The position numbers and the translations under genes are program-made. Shown here piece by piece: positions 28,747 to 38,300 of a stretch of DNA of 64,000 nt. This DNA comes from Mesorhizobium_K marinum (GTDB lineage Bacteria > Pseudomonadota > Alphaproteobacteria > Rhizobiales > Rhizobiaceae). Position 1 is the stretch's first letter. Each line of letters opens with the position of its first letter. Where the stretch lies: the NCBI RefSeq assembly GCF_040813715.1, contig NZ_JBFOCH010000018.1; one strand, written 5' to 3'. Under the pieces are notes generated by a model, which did not search any database, was not told where the DNA came from, and saw nothing but the letters and a program-made list of their open reading frames with translations.

Positions 28747-28779
28747 AATATGTATATACATATTTTAGGTCGAAGGCAA
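28747..28779 (-). promoter_or_regulatory. hutI promoter with overlapping HutC operator palindrome
   Basis: AATATGTATATACATATT (28747-28764) is a perfect 18-bp palindrome whose core TGTATATACA is the known HutC recognition core. On the minus strand a candidate -35 (TTGCCT, 28774-28779) and -10 (TATACA, 28751-28756) are spaced by 17 bp, so the operator covers the -10 box, as expected for repression. The ribosome site of hutI follows at about 28733-28738. The same 189-bp region (28725-28913) also separates hutI from the divergent fusion gene, so HutC could affect both directions. Confidence 0.75.
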
Positions 28780-28913
28780 CTCGACTGCGGTGTCCCGGCC
28801 GGTGATCATATCCCTTTCGGGAACAATGCTGTCGTTTCCGGCGGCAGACATCTGTTACATCCGTTGCGGTAGTCTAGCGTTTCCGGCCAGGCACAACAGG
28901 TATCCGAACAGAC

Positions 28914-31446
28914 ATGGAAGACGTGACCCGCCTCGACATCAAGAGGGACGAAAGAGCCTGTGTCTACACGGTCCTCACAGGCGGCTACGAGGTTCTGAAC
29001 GAACAGCCGGTCGCCGGTCGGTCGGACCTCCCCTTCATCTGCTTCACCGATGATCCGACTTTGACGAGTCCCACCTGGCAGATCAGGGTGGTGAAGCCGC
29101 TGTTTCCGGCGGATCCGGTCCGCAGCCAGCGCGCGATCAAGCTGCTTCCCCACAAGTTTCTGCCGGACTTCGACGCGTCGCTCTACATCGACAACAGCGT
29201 GCTGCTGAAGGTTAAGCCCGAGGAGATACTCCAGAGATATCTCGCATCGTCTCCCTTTGCTCTTTTTTGGCACAGCGATCGTCCGACGCTGACTGAGGAA
29301 TTCCACGCGGTAGCCCACGCCGGCTACGACGACGTGAGACGCGTTGCCGAGCAATTCGCCCACTACTCGGCAACGTTCCCCGAACTGCTGGACAACAGGC
29401 CGTTCTGGGCCGCCATCCTGTTGAGACGCCATGCCGATCCCTTGGTGCGGCACACGATGGAGATTTGGCGCGACCATGTCCTGCGCTATTCGCGTCGCGA
29501 CCAGCTCTCCTTCAATATCGCCTGTGCGATCACGCAGATGTCGCCGAACACCATCATTGAGGACTGCCGGGATTCCTGGATGCACTCCTGGCCACATGTC
29601 GTGGATCGCAAGCGGGCCCTCGCCTATGGAGGCGGCGAAGCCTGGATGCAGCCGTTTGAACAGTATCTTCCGGCGTCGCAGGTGGGCGGCGTCAGAGATG
29701 GCATGTCGGCCGCGCTGTCGGCGATGGAAGCGGAGATCGCGGCCCTCAAGGCATCGAAGAGCTGGCGCGTCACGGCGCCGATGCGCAGTGCGGCGACCGC
29801 GGCCCGCAGGGCGGCAGCGAGCATCCGGTCGTTGCCGGCCAGGCGACGGGCTCCACCCCGACGCGTCCGGGGGGCAGAGACCCTCGCCCTGCCGGAAGAG
29901 GCGGCTCAGTTCGCGCGCGAGGGCTATGTCGGGCCGAGGCAGCTCCTTACGGCCGAGCAGTGTCGCCTGATACTCGACCACTATCGACATGGAGGCATCC
30001 GCGCCAATCCGCAATGGCCGAAGGACCTGGCCGACAGGGATCCCTTGTTCTACGATCTCGCCAACCGACCCGCCATCGTCGCCACCGTCGAGAGGCTGCT
30101 GGGGCACCGCGCGGTAGTTTGGGGCGCCAGCGTCATCGAGCGCGAGCCGGGTCAGGTCCATCGAATTCACACCGACATCGAGAGCACGGCGCCCGAAGGT
30201 GGCCACGTCTCGGTGTGGATCGGCCTTGAAGGCACGTCGCGCGACTCCGCGCTGCAGCTCATCAGTCGCTCGCACACTTTGGGAACTCCTGTTCAGAAGG
30301 AGTTCTTCGATCGCAAGCGGGACAGGGCGAAGACGGCCGACGCGACCGTTCTCGAATGGGCCAGGTCGAAGAACCCGGATGCGAAGCTGGTGCAGCCTTC
30401 GATGGCGGACGGCGAGGCGCTGTTCTTCGACGGGCGTCTCTGGCACGGCTCGCGCAACACCGGCTCGGACAAGCGCACCGCCTTGCTCCTGCAGTACGCC
30501 AAGGCAGGCACAAAAGTCGCCATACAGGAAGTGGGTGCCAGCGACTGGCCGTTCCGGATGTCAGGCGANCACCGGCTCGGACAAGCGCACCGCCTTGCTC
30601 CTGCAGTACGCCAAGGCAGGCACAAAAGTCGCCATACAGGAAGTGGGTGCCAGCGACTGGCCGTTCCGCATGTCAGGCGAGACCGCCCGGTGCCTTCCCG
30701 TGGACGGGTCGAGCGCGCCCGGCAACGCGTCGAACCCGCACAAAGGTCGGCCGCTCGCTTCGGTGCTCGATGCAGGAGACCGGTTCGTGCCGGTGGCCGA
30801 GGGGTTCAAGCCCTATCACTTGCTTCGAGGCGCCACGCCCAACGCGTCCGACATGGAATCGCACGTCTCGGTGCTGAGCCCCGGACACTCGCCGCATCCC
30901 CCACACCACCATGTCGAGGAGGAGTTGCTCATCGTCCTCGATGGGGAAGCGGAACTGATCATCCCCGACACCGCCGATCCCGCCGGCGCGCGTGTCGAGC
31001 GGCTGACCGCCGGCGGGATCGCCTACTACCCGGCCTACCAGTACCACACGATCCGCAACGTCTCGTCCCGCCCGGTCACCTACCTGATGTACAAATGGCG
31101 GGCGGCGCCGAAGGAAACCACCGGCCAACTGGGCACGACGATCCTGCACACGAACCAGGTGCAGATGCCGGACCGGCCGATGGCGGTGTCCGGACTGATG
31201 GAAGCGCCGACCGGCTACCTGTCGAAGCTGCATGCGCATCTGACGACCATGAAGCCCGGCGCGGGCTACGACGACCATGTCGACGACCATGACGTGGCCA
31301 TCATAGTCTTCGACGGTACGGTCGATACGCTGGGCAAGCGCATCGGGCCGATGGGCACCGCGTTCAGCCCGGCGGGCGAGCCGCACGGCCTCAGGAATTC
31401 GGGCGACGTGGACGCCCGCTACCTCGTCTTCGAGTTCCACGCCTGA
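28914..31446 (+). CDS. Three-module fusion: DUF616-like glycosyltransferase, PhyH-type Fe(II)/2OG dioxygenase, double cupin
   Basis: Broken by the join at 30569; 30458-30568 is repeated at 30570-30680. Removing the 112-base offset gives 2421 bp, one 806-residue protein. Residues 1 to about 265 resemble DUF616/TOD1-like glycosyltransferases (VYTVLTGGYEVLNEQPV, FICFTDDP, QRAIKLLPHKFLPDFDASLY, IDNS). Then comes the linker ALKASKSWRVTAPMR, a motif often seen at the end of surface-polysaccharide glycosyltransferases. Residues about 330-530 are a phytanoyl-CoA dioxygenase fold with iron ligands H419-x-D421 and H511 and a 2OG-type Arg near 521. Residues about 570-806 hold two cupins, the first with HHH (627-629) followed by EEE, the second with H-rich GAGYDDHVDDHD. 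No signal peptide. The combined function is unknown; modification of a surface glycan is inferred. hutD follows after 7 bp. Confidence 0.75.
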
Positions 31447-31453
31447 GGCCGCG

Positions 31454-32149
31454 ATGCACATACTGAAGGCAGACTCCTATCGCCGGACGCCGTGGAAGAA
31501 CGGCGGCGGCGAGACATCCGAGATCGCGGTCCATCCTGAGGGCGCTGGCTTCGACGATTTCTCGTGGCGGGTGTCGATGGCGCGTGTCGCGGCCGACGGA
31601 CCGTTCTCGGCGTTTCCCGGTATCGACCGCACGCTTTCGGTGCTGGAAGGAAAGGGCATTGCCCTCGACATCGACGTGCGCGATCCCGTCGTGCTGACGG
31701 CGGATTCCGAGCCGCTGCGCTTCGCCGCCGATGCGACGACGTTCGGCCGCCTCGTCGACGGGCCGATCAGCGACCTCAACGTGATGACGCGCCGGGGCCG
31801 TTTCGACCACCGGGTGACGCGCCGCGACGTCGACGGCCGGATCATGCTCGTCGTCTCCGGCGCCTCTCTGCTGTTCTGCGCTGGACCCGGGTTGCGGCTT
31901 GCCGCGGAAGGTGTTGCGGANNNNNNNNNNNNNNNNNNNNNNNNNNNNNNNNNNNNNNNNNNNNNNNNNNNNNNNNNNNNNNNNNNNNNNNTGCTGTTCT
32001 GCGCTGGACCCGGGTTGCGGCTTGCCGCGGAAGGTGTTGCGGAAAGGCTCGCCCCGTGGGACGCAGCGCTGTTCGAAGGGCCGGCTCGCAGCGTCGCGGT
32101 CGAAGGAAACGGCCGGCTGCTCGTGGTCGAGCTCCGGGACATCGCCTAG
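31454..32149 (+). CDS. hutD: HutD family protein
   Basis: Contains the 71-N gap (31921-31991), flanked by a 52-bp duplication. Collapsing the 123-base offset leaves 573 bp, a 190-residue protein of normal HutD length. Family signatures: RTPWKNGGGETSEIAVHPEG near the N-terminus, FSWRVSMARVAADGPFSAFPGIDRTL, and GRLVDGPISDLNVMTRRG. HutD is a cupin-fold protein that in Pseudomonas limits overactivation of hut genes, probably by binding urocanate-pathway metabolites. Here it is the second gene of the unit divergent from hutIHGU, 7 bp after the fusion gene, and not inside the catabolic operon. Confidence 0.88.
   Translation: MHILKADSYRRTPWKNGGGETSEIAVHPEGAGFDDFSWRVSMARVAADGPFSAFPGIDRTLSVLEGKGIALDIDVRDPVVLTADSEPLRFAADATTFGRLVDGPISDLNVMTRRGRFDHRVTRRDVDGRIMLVVSGASLLFCAGPGLRLAAEGVAXXXXXXXXXXXXXXXXXXXXXXXXXLFCAGPGLRLAAEGVAERLAPWDAALFEGPARSVAVEGNGRLLVVELRDIA
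31921..31991. other. 71-N scaffold gap
   Basis: A run of 71 N inside hutD. The 52 bases on the left, from 31869, recur on the right from 31992, so little or no sequence is really missing. The contigs overlap and the gap length is arbitrary. Confidence 0.95.
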
Positions 32150-32194
32150 GCTGGCTGCCGCCGGTTTGCCGGCAATGCGAGGCGGCCGGATGGG

Positions 32195-32666
32195 TCAGCG
32201 GCACCGCCAGAACCAGACCGTCATCATGCCTGAACGGCCGCGGATCGCTGTTTCGACCGGCCCCTGCAACGTTCCGCCTTCCAGCGGGTTCTGCCCCGCC
32301 GCGCGGTAGAGTTCGCCGCTCAGGGCAAGCTCGGCGCCATTCCTAGCGGCAACCTCCATCAGGCGGCTCGCCACGTTNTATCGACTAGGCTGGCTGCCGC
32401 CGGTTTTCCGGCAATGCGAGGCGGCCGGATGGGTCAGCCGCACCGCCAGAACCAGACCGTCATCATGCCTGAACGGCCGCGGATCGCGGTTTCGGCCGGC
32501 CCCTGCAACGTTCCGCCTTCCAGCGGGTTCTGCCCCGCCGCGCGGTAGAGTTCGCCGCTCAGGGCAAGCTCGGCGCCATTCCTAGCGGCAACCTCCATCA
32601 GGCGGCTCGCCACGTTCACCGTGTCTCCGGTCGCGGTGATGGTCTGCTGGCTGCCGCCGCCGAGGC
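32195..32666 (-). other. Two extra copies of the 3' end of the cyclase gene (assembly duplication)
   Basis: The last roughly 185-280 bp of the adenylate cyclase gene plus the spacer toward hutD occur three times, separated by N at 32378 and 32667. The first and third copies agree where they overlap. The middle copy differs at a Val/Ala codon (GTC/GCC) and a synonymous ACA/ACC. This fits two alternating alleles at unmerged contig ends. In the true chromosome hutD (stop 32149) and the cyclase stop should be about 45 bp apart and convergent. Confidence 0.85.
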
Positions 32667-32670
32667 NGGG

Positions 32671-34517
32671 TCAGCGGCACCGCCAGAACCAGACCGTCAT
32701 CATGCCTGAACGGCCGCGGATCGCTGTTTCGACCGGCCCCTGCAACGTTCCGCCTTCCAGCGGGTTCTGCCCCGCCGCGCGGTAGAGTTCGCCGCTCAGG
32801 GCAAGCTCGGCGCCATTCCTAGCGGCAACCTCCATCAGGCGGCTCGCCACGTTCACCGTGTCTCCGGTCGCGGTGATGGTCTGCTGGCTGCCGCCGCCGA
32901 GGCGCGAGGCGACGATCGAGCCGCAATGCGCGCCGACCTTTATGCCGATGCTGGCAGCCTGCGCGGCGGGCTGGCCCGCAAGCCAGTCGCGCGAACGGCG
33001 GGCGAGCGCCGTGGCGCAGGCCAGTGCGTTGGCCGGATCGTCGGGCGTTGGTCGCGGCAAGCCGAAGACGATCATCGCGCCGTCCCCCATGAAGCTGGTG
33101 ATGATGCCCTTGCGCGGTTCCGCCTCCTGTTCGACCAGCCGGTAGAAGTCGTCGAGCAGGTCGCGCATCACCCCGGCAGCGGCGATCTCGCTGAAACCGG
33201 TGAAGCCGGACAGGTCGATGAACACGATGGACGCCTCCTGGCGGACCGGGATGGCGAGGAAATCAGGATTCCGGGCCAGCCAGTCGCGCAGCGCCGGCGC
33301 CTGGAACCGCCGCAGCAGCGCGTTCTGCTGGGCGAAGCGCTGCGCGCGTCGGCGGTCGAGCAAGATCTGAGAGGCGCCGAACAGCATGGCCGGCGGAACG
33401 GTCGCAGCGATCGGCAGCGCGGCGCTCAGCCAGATACCCTGGGCGAACAGGATCGTTTCGGCGGCAAGCCAGAGCGTCGCCAGCAAGGCCAGCGCGGCGA
33501 GCCCGAGCAGGCTGCGACGCCAGGCAAGCAGGGCGACGACGGACATCGGCAGGAGCACGGCAATCACGGCGTCGGCGAGGCGGGTCCGGTGGTCGCGCAC
33601 CAGGCCGCCGCCCGTCAGGTGGGCGATGGCTGTCGAGACGACCTCGACGCCCGGCAGCACCGCGTCGAACGGCGTTGGGTAGACGTCGCCGCTGCCGATC
33701 ACCGTCGCGCCGATGACGACGATCTTTCCGGCGACCTGCTCCTCCGTCAGCCTGCCGGCAAGGGCGGCAGCGGCGCCGACCGTGGCGATGGTGCCGCGGG
33801 CCCGTAGTAGCTGATCGGCAGTCGCTGCCCGAGGTCGGTGCGCACGACACGGTTGCCGATCGCGACGCTGCCGTCTTCGAACACCGGTGCGGCGTCGAGA
33901 GCCAGCGACGCCGCCTGCAGCGCGAACGACGCTTCGACGCGCTCGCCGGATCGGAAGATCAGAGGCGCCAGCCGGGGCGATCCGGACGAATCGGTCGCGA
34001 CGTTGACGACGCCCACCGCCGCGGCCTCGGCGAAGCGGTCGAGCGGCAGCACAAGGGCATCGGCGACGGGAACCCCGTCGAAAGCGCTTCCCGAGGCCGG
34101 CGGGGCGTTCTGCCGCTGCTCGCCGAACACGGCTGCCGCGGCGACAAGGCTGCGGTTTCTGGCCAGCGACGCGGCCAGCGCCCGGTCGCCATCCTCCTCG
34201 CCGGGATCGAGGAGAAGGATATCCAGCGCCACGACCTTGGGGCCGAGGGCTGCGACGGCGTCGACGATGCGGGCGAGCGTCGCCCGGCTGATCGGATAGG
34301 CACCTTCCTGGGTGGCCATCTCGTCGTCGATGGCGACAATCAGGAGGGTCGACGGAGGTTCGCGCACGCCGCGGAGGACCGTTCTCAGGTCGACCGTCGT
34401 CGCTTCCATCCGGTCGAGCAGCCACGGTTCGCCGCGCAGGTGGGGAGCGGCGAGAAAGGCGCCCCAGAGGCCGGCCAGCACCACGCCGACGATGGCCTGC
34501 AGCCTCCTCCCGCTCAT
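32671..34517 (-). CDS. CHASE2-domain class III adenylate/guanylate cyclase (single-base frameshift)
   Basis: From the ATG at 34517: one N-terminal TM, a CHASE2 sensor (VDLRTVLRGVREPP, VVALDILLLDP), TM helices after it (ADAVIAVLLPMSVVALLAW and two more), then a class III cyclase domain with metal-binding Asp in SIVFIDLSGFTGF and in SFMGDGAMIVFGLP, and the TATGDTVNVASRL signature. The frame breaks near 33796-33799. The CHASE2 sequence runs LPISYYGPA in one frame and resumes at GTIATVGAA in another; a single missing base between GC and GGCACC explains it. There is no N there, so this may be a real disruption or a consensus error. The gene makes cAMP or cGMP in response to an extracytoplasmic cue if intact. 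It follows the FecR gene by 6 bp, a common pairing. Confidence 0.8.
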
Positions 34518-34523
34518 CGATTG

Positions 34524-35048
34524 CTATTCACCGAAGCGGGCCAGCAAGGCGGCGACCCTTGCCGCGCCCCATTGGCGGACGGCGAGCGGTTCGGTCCCAG
34601 CTTCCACGTCGACCCCGTCGCCGTGGCCCAGTTCCACGACGGGTGCCCCTGCTTCGCGGCTGACCGCGACCCGCCCCTCCGCGACGAAGACCGACGTCTT
34701 GCCGTTGGCGACATCGACCGCCCATTTGGTGCCGCGCACCGCCGCGATGGCCTGCGGCGTAATGACCTCGAAGCCGCCCTCGACGGCGCCGGGCGTCACC
34801 TCGAGCATCAGCGCCTGGCCCTCCAGCCGCACGGCCTCCGGGCCTTCCGCGGCCGTTCGGTCGACCAGGCTGAAGCGCGTTCCGTCCTCGGCGACGATCC
34901 GCACGCCGTTGGGGCAGGTCAGCGCCGTCCGCTCCGGATCGTGCAGCGTTTCCGCGCGGCAGCCGACCGAATTCGACTGGGCAAGCGCCGACACGGTGAG
35001 GAAGATGCAGACGGCGCCGCTTGCGGGCCACAAACCTTTGAGATGCAT
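34524..35048 (-). CDS. Secreted FecR-domain protein
   Basis: A 174-residue protein; the ATG at 35048 has a strong AAGGAGG site. Signal peptide about residues 1-23 ending ALA. The FecR-type core is FEVITPQAIAAVRGTKWAVD followed by KTSVFVAEGRVAVS. It has no anti-sigma TM region, so it is a periplasmic FecR-only protein. Such proteins frequently sit directly in front of CHASE2 cyclases, as here (6 bp), which suggests they act on or with the periplasmic CHASE2 domain. Its ligand is unknown. Confidence 0.83.
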   Translation of the reverse strand: MHLKGLWPASGAVCIFLTVSALAQSNSVGCRAETLHDPERTALTCPNGVRIVAEDGTRFSLVDRTAAEGPEAVRLEGQALMLEVTPGAVEGGFEVITPQAIAAVRGTKWAVDVANGKTSVFVAEGRVAVSREAGAPVVELGHGDGVDVEAGTEPLAVRQWGAARVAALLARFGE

Positions 35049-35176
35049 GAAAGTCCTCCTTGCCGGCCTTAGCCGGGAAGCGTGTCCGTCGCCGCAGTGC
35101 GGTGGTTCATGCGGACTACCGCTTCAGGTCGCGTGGAACACCGGGATCATGACACGAAAAAGCCTCAATCCCTACG

Positions 35177-35205
35177 TTGTCACGAGCCGGTATCCGCGCT
35201 TTTAT
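35177..35205 (+). promoter_or_regulatory. Candidate promoter for ndvB
   Basis: TTGTCA, 17 bp, then TTTTAT in the 318-bp region 35049-35366 between the divergent FecR gene and ndvB. It would give a leader of about 155 nt. The rest of the region shows no clear gene or hairpin. Assignment is by consensus match only. Confidence 0.3.
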
Positions 35206-35366
35206 CGAATCCGCGCCACCGGTTCCGCGAACATGTCTTTCCGACCAAAGACGGAGAGAAGCTAAACCATGCTGCGTTGCAACCAAATGTCGCCGAAACG
35301 GTTTAAGTTCGGGCCTGCGGTTACGCAGATGGCCTGCCGCCGATTTTTGCCGTGGACGGATTTTAT

Positions 35367-38300
35367 ATGAATATTCAAACCGATCCCGAGCGACTGAAGC
35401 AGGCCGCGCATCAGTTTCCCGCTCCGCCCGAAGAGCCGATCCGCGACCAGTTCCTGCATGAGGACCGGCTTCGTGCGCTTGGAGCGCGCCTTGCGCGAAA
35501 CGAAGTCCCGTCGCTGCCGGGGATGGAAGCATTCGACTTCCAGAAGCGCATTCGCGAGAACGCGGCCAAGATCCTCGACGTCTATCGCTCGACCAACGCG
35601 GCGCAGTCGCGCGGCGAACTGGTGACGCCGGCGGCCCAGTGGCTTCTCGACAACAACTATCTCGTCGAGGAGACGAGCTTCCAGATCAAGCGCGACCTGC
35701 CGCGCCGCTTCTACCGCGAACTGCCGACCATGACGCTGCCCGACGGCACGACGGTGCCGCGCGCGCTGGCGCTCGCGTGGATCTACGTCGCCCATTCGGA
35801 CAGCCAGATATCGGGGCAGACGTTCAAGGCGGTCGTCGAGGGCTTCCAATCGGTCGAGCCGATGAAGATCGGCGAGTTGTGGGCGCTGCCGTCGCTGCTG
35901 CGATTCGTCCTGATCGAGAACCTGCGACGCATCGCGGTGAGGGTGAACCGCGCCCGGCGCATGCGCCAGATCGCCAACGAGGTGGCCGACCGTGTCCTGG
36001 CGACGCCGGACGGCGACGAAGACCTCGAGGTCCTGGCTCCCTATGCCGCGCATGCGCGCGACACGACCTTCGCGACGCAACTGCTCTACCGCCTGCGCGA
36101 CGGCTCCCAGAATTCCGGCAAGGCGCTGAACTGGCTCGAAGTGGAACTGGAGGGGTCCGGTTCCGACGCCGAAGAGATCATCATCCGGGAACACCAGACG
36201 CTGTCGGCCGGAAACGTGACGACCGGCAACATCGTGCGCGGGCTCAGGCTGATCAACGACATCGAATGGACCGACTGGTTCGAGGGCGTCAGCCGTATCG
36301 ACGCGCTGCTGCGGGAGCGGTCGGACGTGGCGTCGCTCGATTTCGCCTCGCGCGACCAGTACCGCCAGGCGATCGAGGATCTGGCGCGCCGGTCGGACCT
36401 GAGCGAGTTCGAGGTTGCCGAGAAAGCGATCGAACTCTCCGGATCCGCCGCCGGGGATGCCCGCGTGGCCGCCGAGGCGGCGTCGTCGAACGACAATGTC
36501 GGCTTCTTCCTGGTCGGCTCGCGGCGCGAGGAACTGGAAGCTGCGATCGGCTACCGGCCGGGCTTCGGCATGCGCCTGGTGCGCGCCTTCCGCGCATCTG
36601 GCTGGGCTGGGATCGTCGTGCCGGTGTTCCTCATCACGCTCCTTCTGGTGGTCATGGCCGGCGCGGCGCTCAAGGCGATCGGCCTGGACGACTGGGCGGT
36701 AGCCCTGCTGCTCGTCCTGTTCGCCGTGCCGGCGAGCGAAGGCGCGCTCGGCATCTTCAACACGGTCGTCCTGCTCTTCCTGAAGCCGACGCGGCTGGTC
36801 GGCTACGAGTTCCGCGAAGGCGTGCCCGCCGAAGCCCGGACGCTTGTGGTCGTGCCGACCCTGATCGGCTCGCGCGACGACGTCGAGGACGCCGTGCGCA
36901 AGCTCGAGGTGCACCATCTCGCCAACATGATGGGCGAGGTACACTTCGCCGTGCTGTCCGACTGGACCGACAGCAAGGTCGAGCAGGACACGGCGGATGA
37001 CGAGATCCTCGCCTTCGCCCAGGCTGAGATCGACAAGCTGAACCAGCGCTACCCGGTCAGCGGCGCGCCGCGCTTCTACCTGCTGCACCGGCGCCGCCTC
37101 TACAATCCCTCGCAACGCTGCTGGATGGGCTGGGAGCGCAAGCGCGGCAAGCTGCACGAGCTGAACCTCCTGCTGCGCGGCGATCCCGACACGACCTTCC
37201 TGCCGCCGCAGGCGCCGCTGCCGGAAGGCGTGGTGCACGTGATGACGCTCGACGCCGACACGCGGATGATGCGCGACGCCGTCGACCGCCTGGTCGGCAA
37301 GCTCTGCCATCCGCTCAACCGGCCGGTCATCGAGGCCGGATCAGGGCGGGTCGTCGCCGGCTATTCCATCCTGCAGCCGCGCGTGACGCCGTCGCTGACC
37401 ACCGGCGACGAGGCCTCGTTCCTGCAGCGCGTTTTCTCGGCCAACCGCGGCATCGACCCGTACGTCTTCGCGGTGTCCGACCTCTACCAGGACGTCTATG
37501 GCGAGGGCTCGTTTACCGGCAAGGGCCTCTACCACATCGACGCCATGGAATCGGCGCTGGCCGGCCGCATCCCCGAGAACACCGTGCTCAGCCACGATTT
37601 GCTCGAAGGGGCGCTGGCGCGTTCGGCGCTGGTGACCGACGTCGAAGTGGTCGAAGACTATCCGACGCGCTATTCGGTCGACGCATCGCGCCAGCATCGC
37701 TGGGCCCGCGGCGACTGGCAGCTGCTCGGCTGCATCTTCGACCCGAAGTCGGGCGTGCCGGCCCTGTCGCGCTGGAAGATGGTGGACAATCTGCGCCGTT
37801 CGCTGACCCCGATCTTCTGGGTGATGGCGACCATCGCGGGCTGGGCGCTGCTGCCGTTCACGCAGGCCGCGCAGTGGCAGGCGCTGCTCCTTCTCGCCCT
37901 GTTCATGGCGCCGACCTTCGAGCTCGTCGATGCGATTCTGCCGAAGGGCAGGGAAGCGACCGTGCGCGGGCATTTCACCGCGCTCGCCCGCGACGTCGCC
38001 TTCGGCACCGCGCTGGTGGCGCTGCGGGTCGTCCTGATGGCGCACAACGCCTGGATGATGGGCGACGCCATCGTGCGCACGCTCTACCGCATGTTCGTCA
38101 GCCGCCAGAACCTGCTCGAATGGCGCACGGCCTCGCAGGCCTACAAGGCCGGCGACAACAGCCTCGGGTCCTACTACCGCATGATGTACGGTGCCGTCGT
38201 CATCGCCGTTGCGGGGCTCGCGATCGCGGTGCTCGCCGATTCCACCGGCGCCTTCGTCGGCTTCTTCTTCCTCGTTTTCTGGGCGGGTTCGCCCGCCTTC

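Noticed and set aside
35262..37310. Antisense open frame covering the ndvB start region
   Set aside because: No ribosome site, no recognisable domain, and it lies opposite clear coding sequence.
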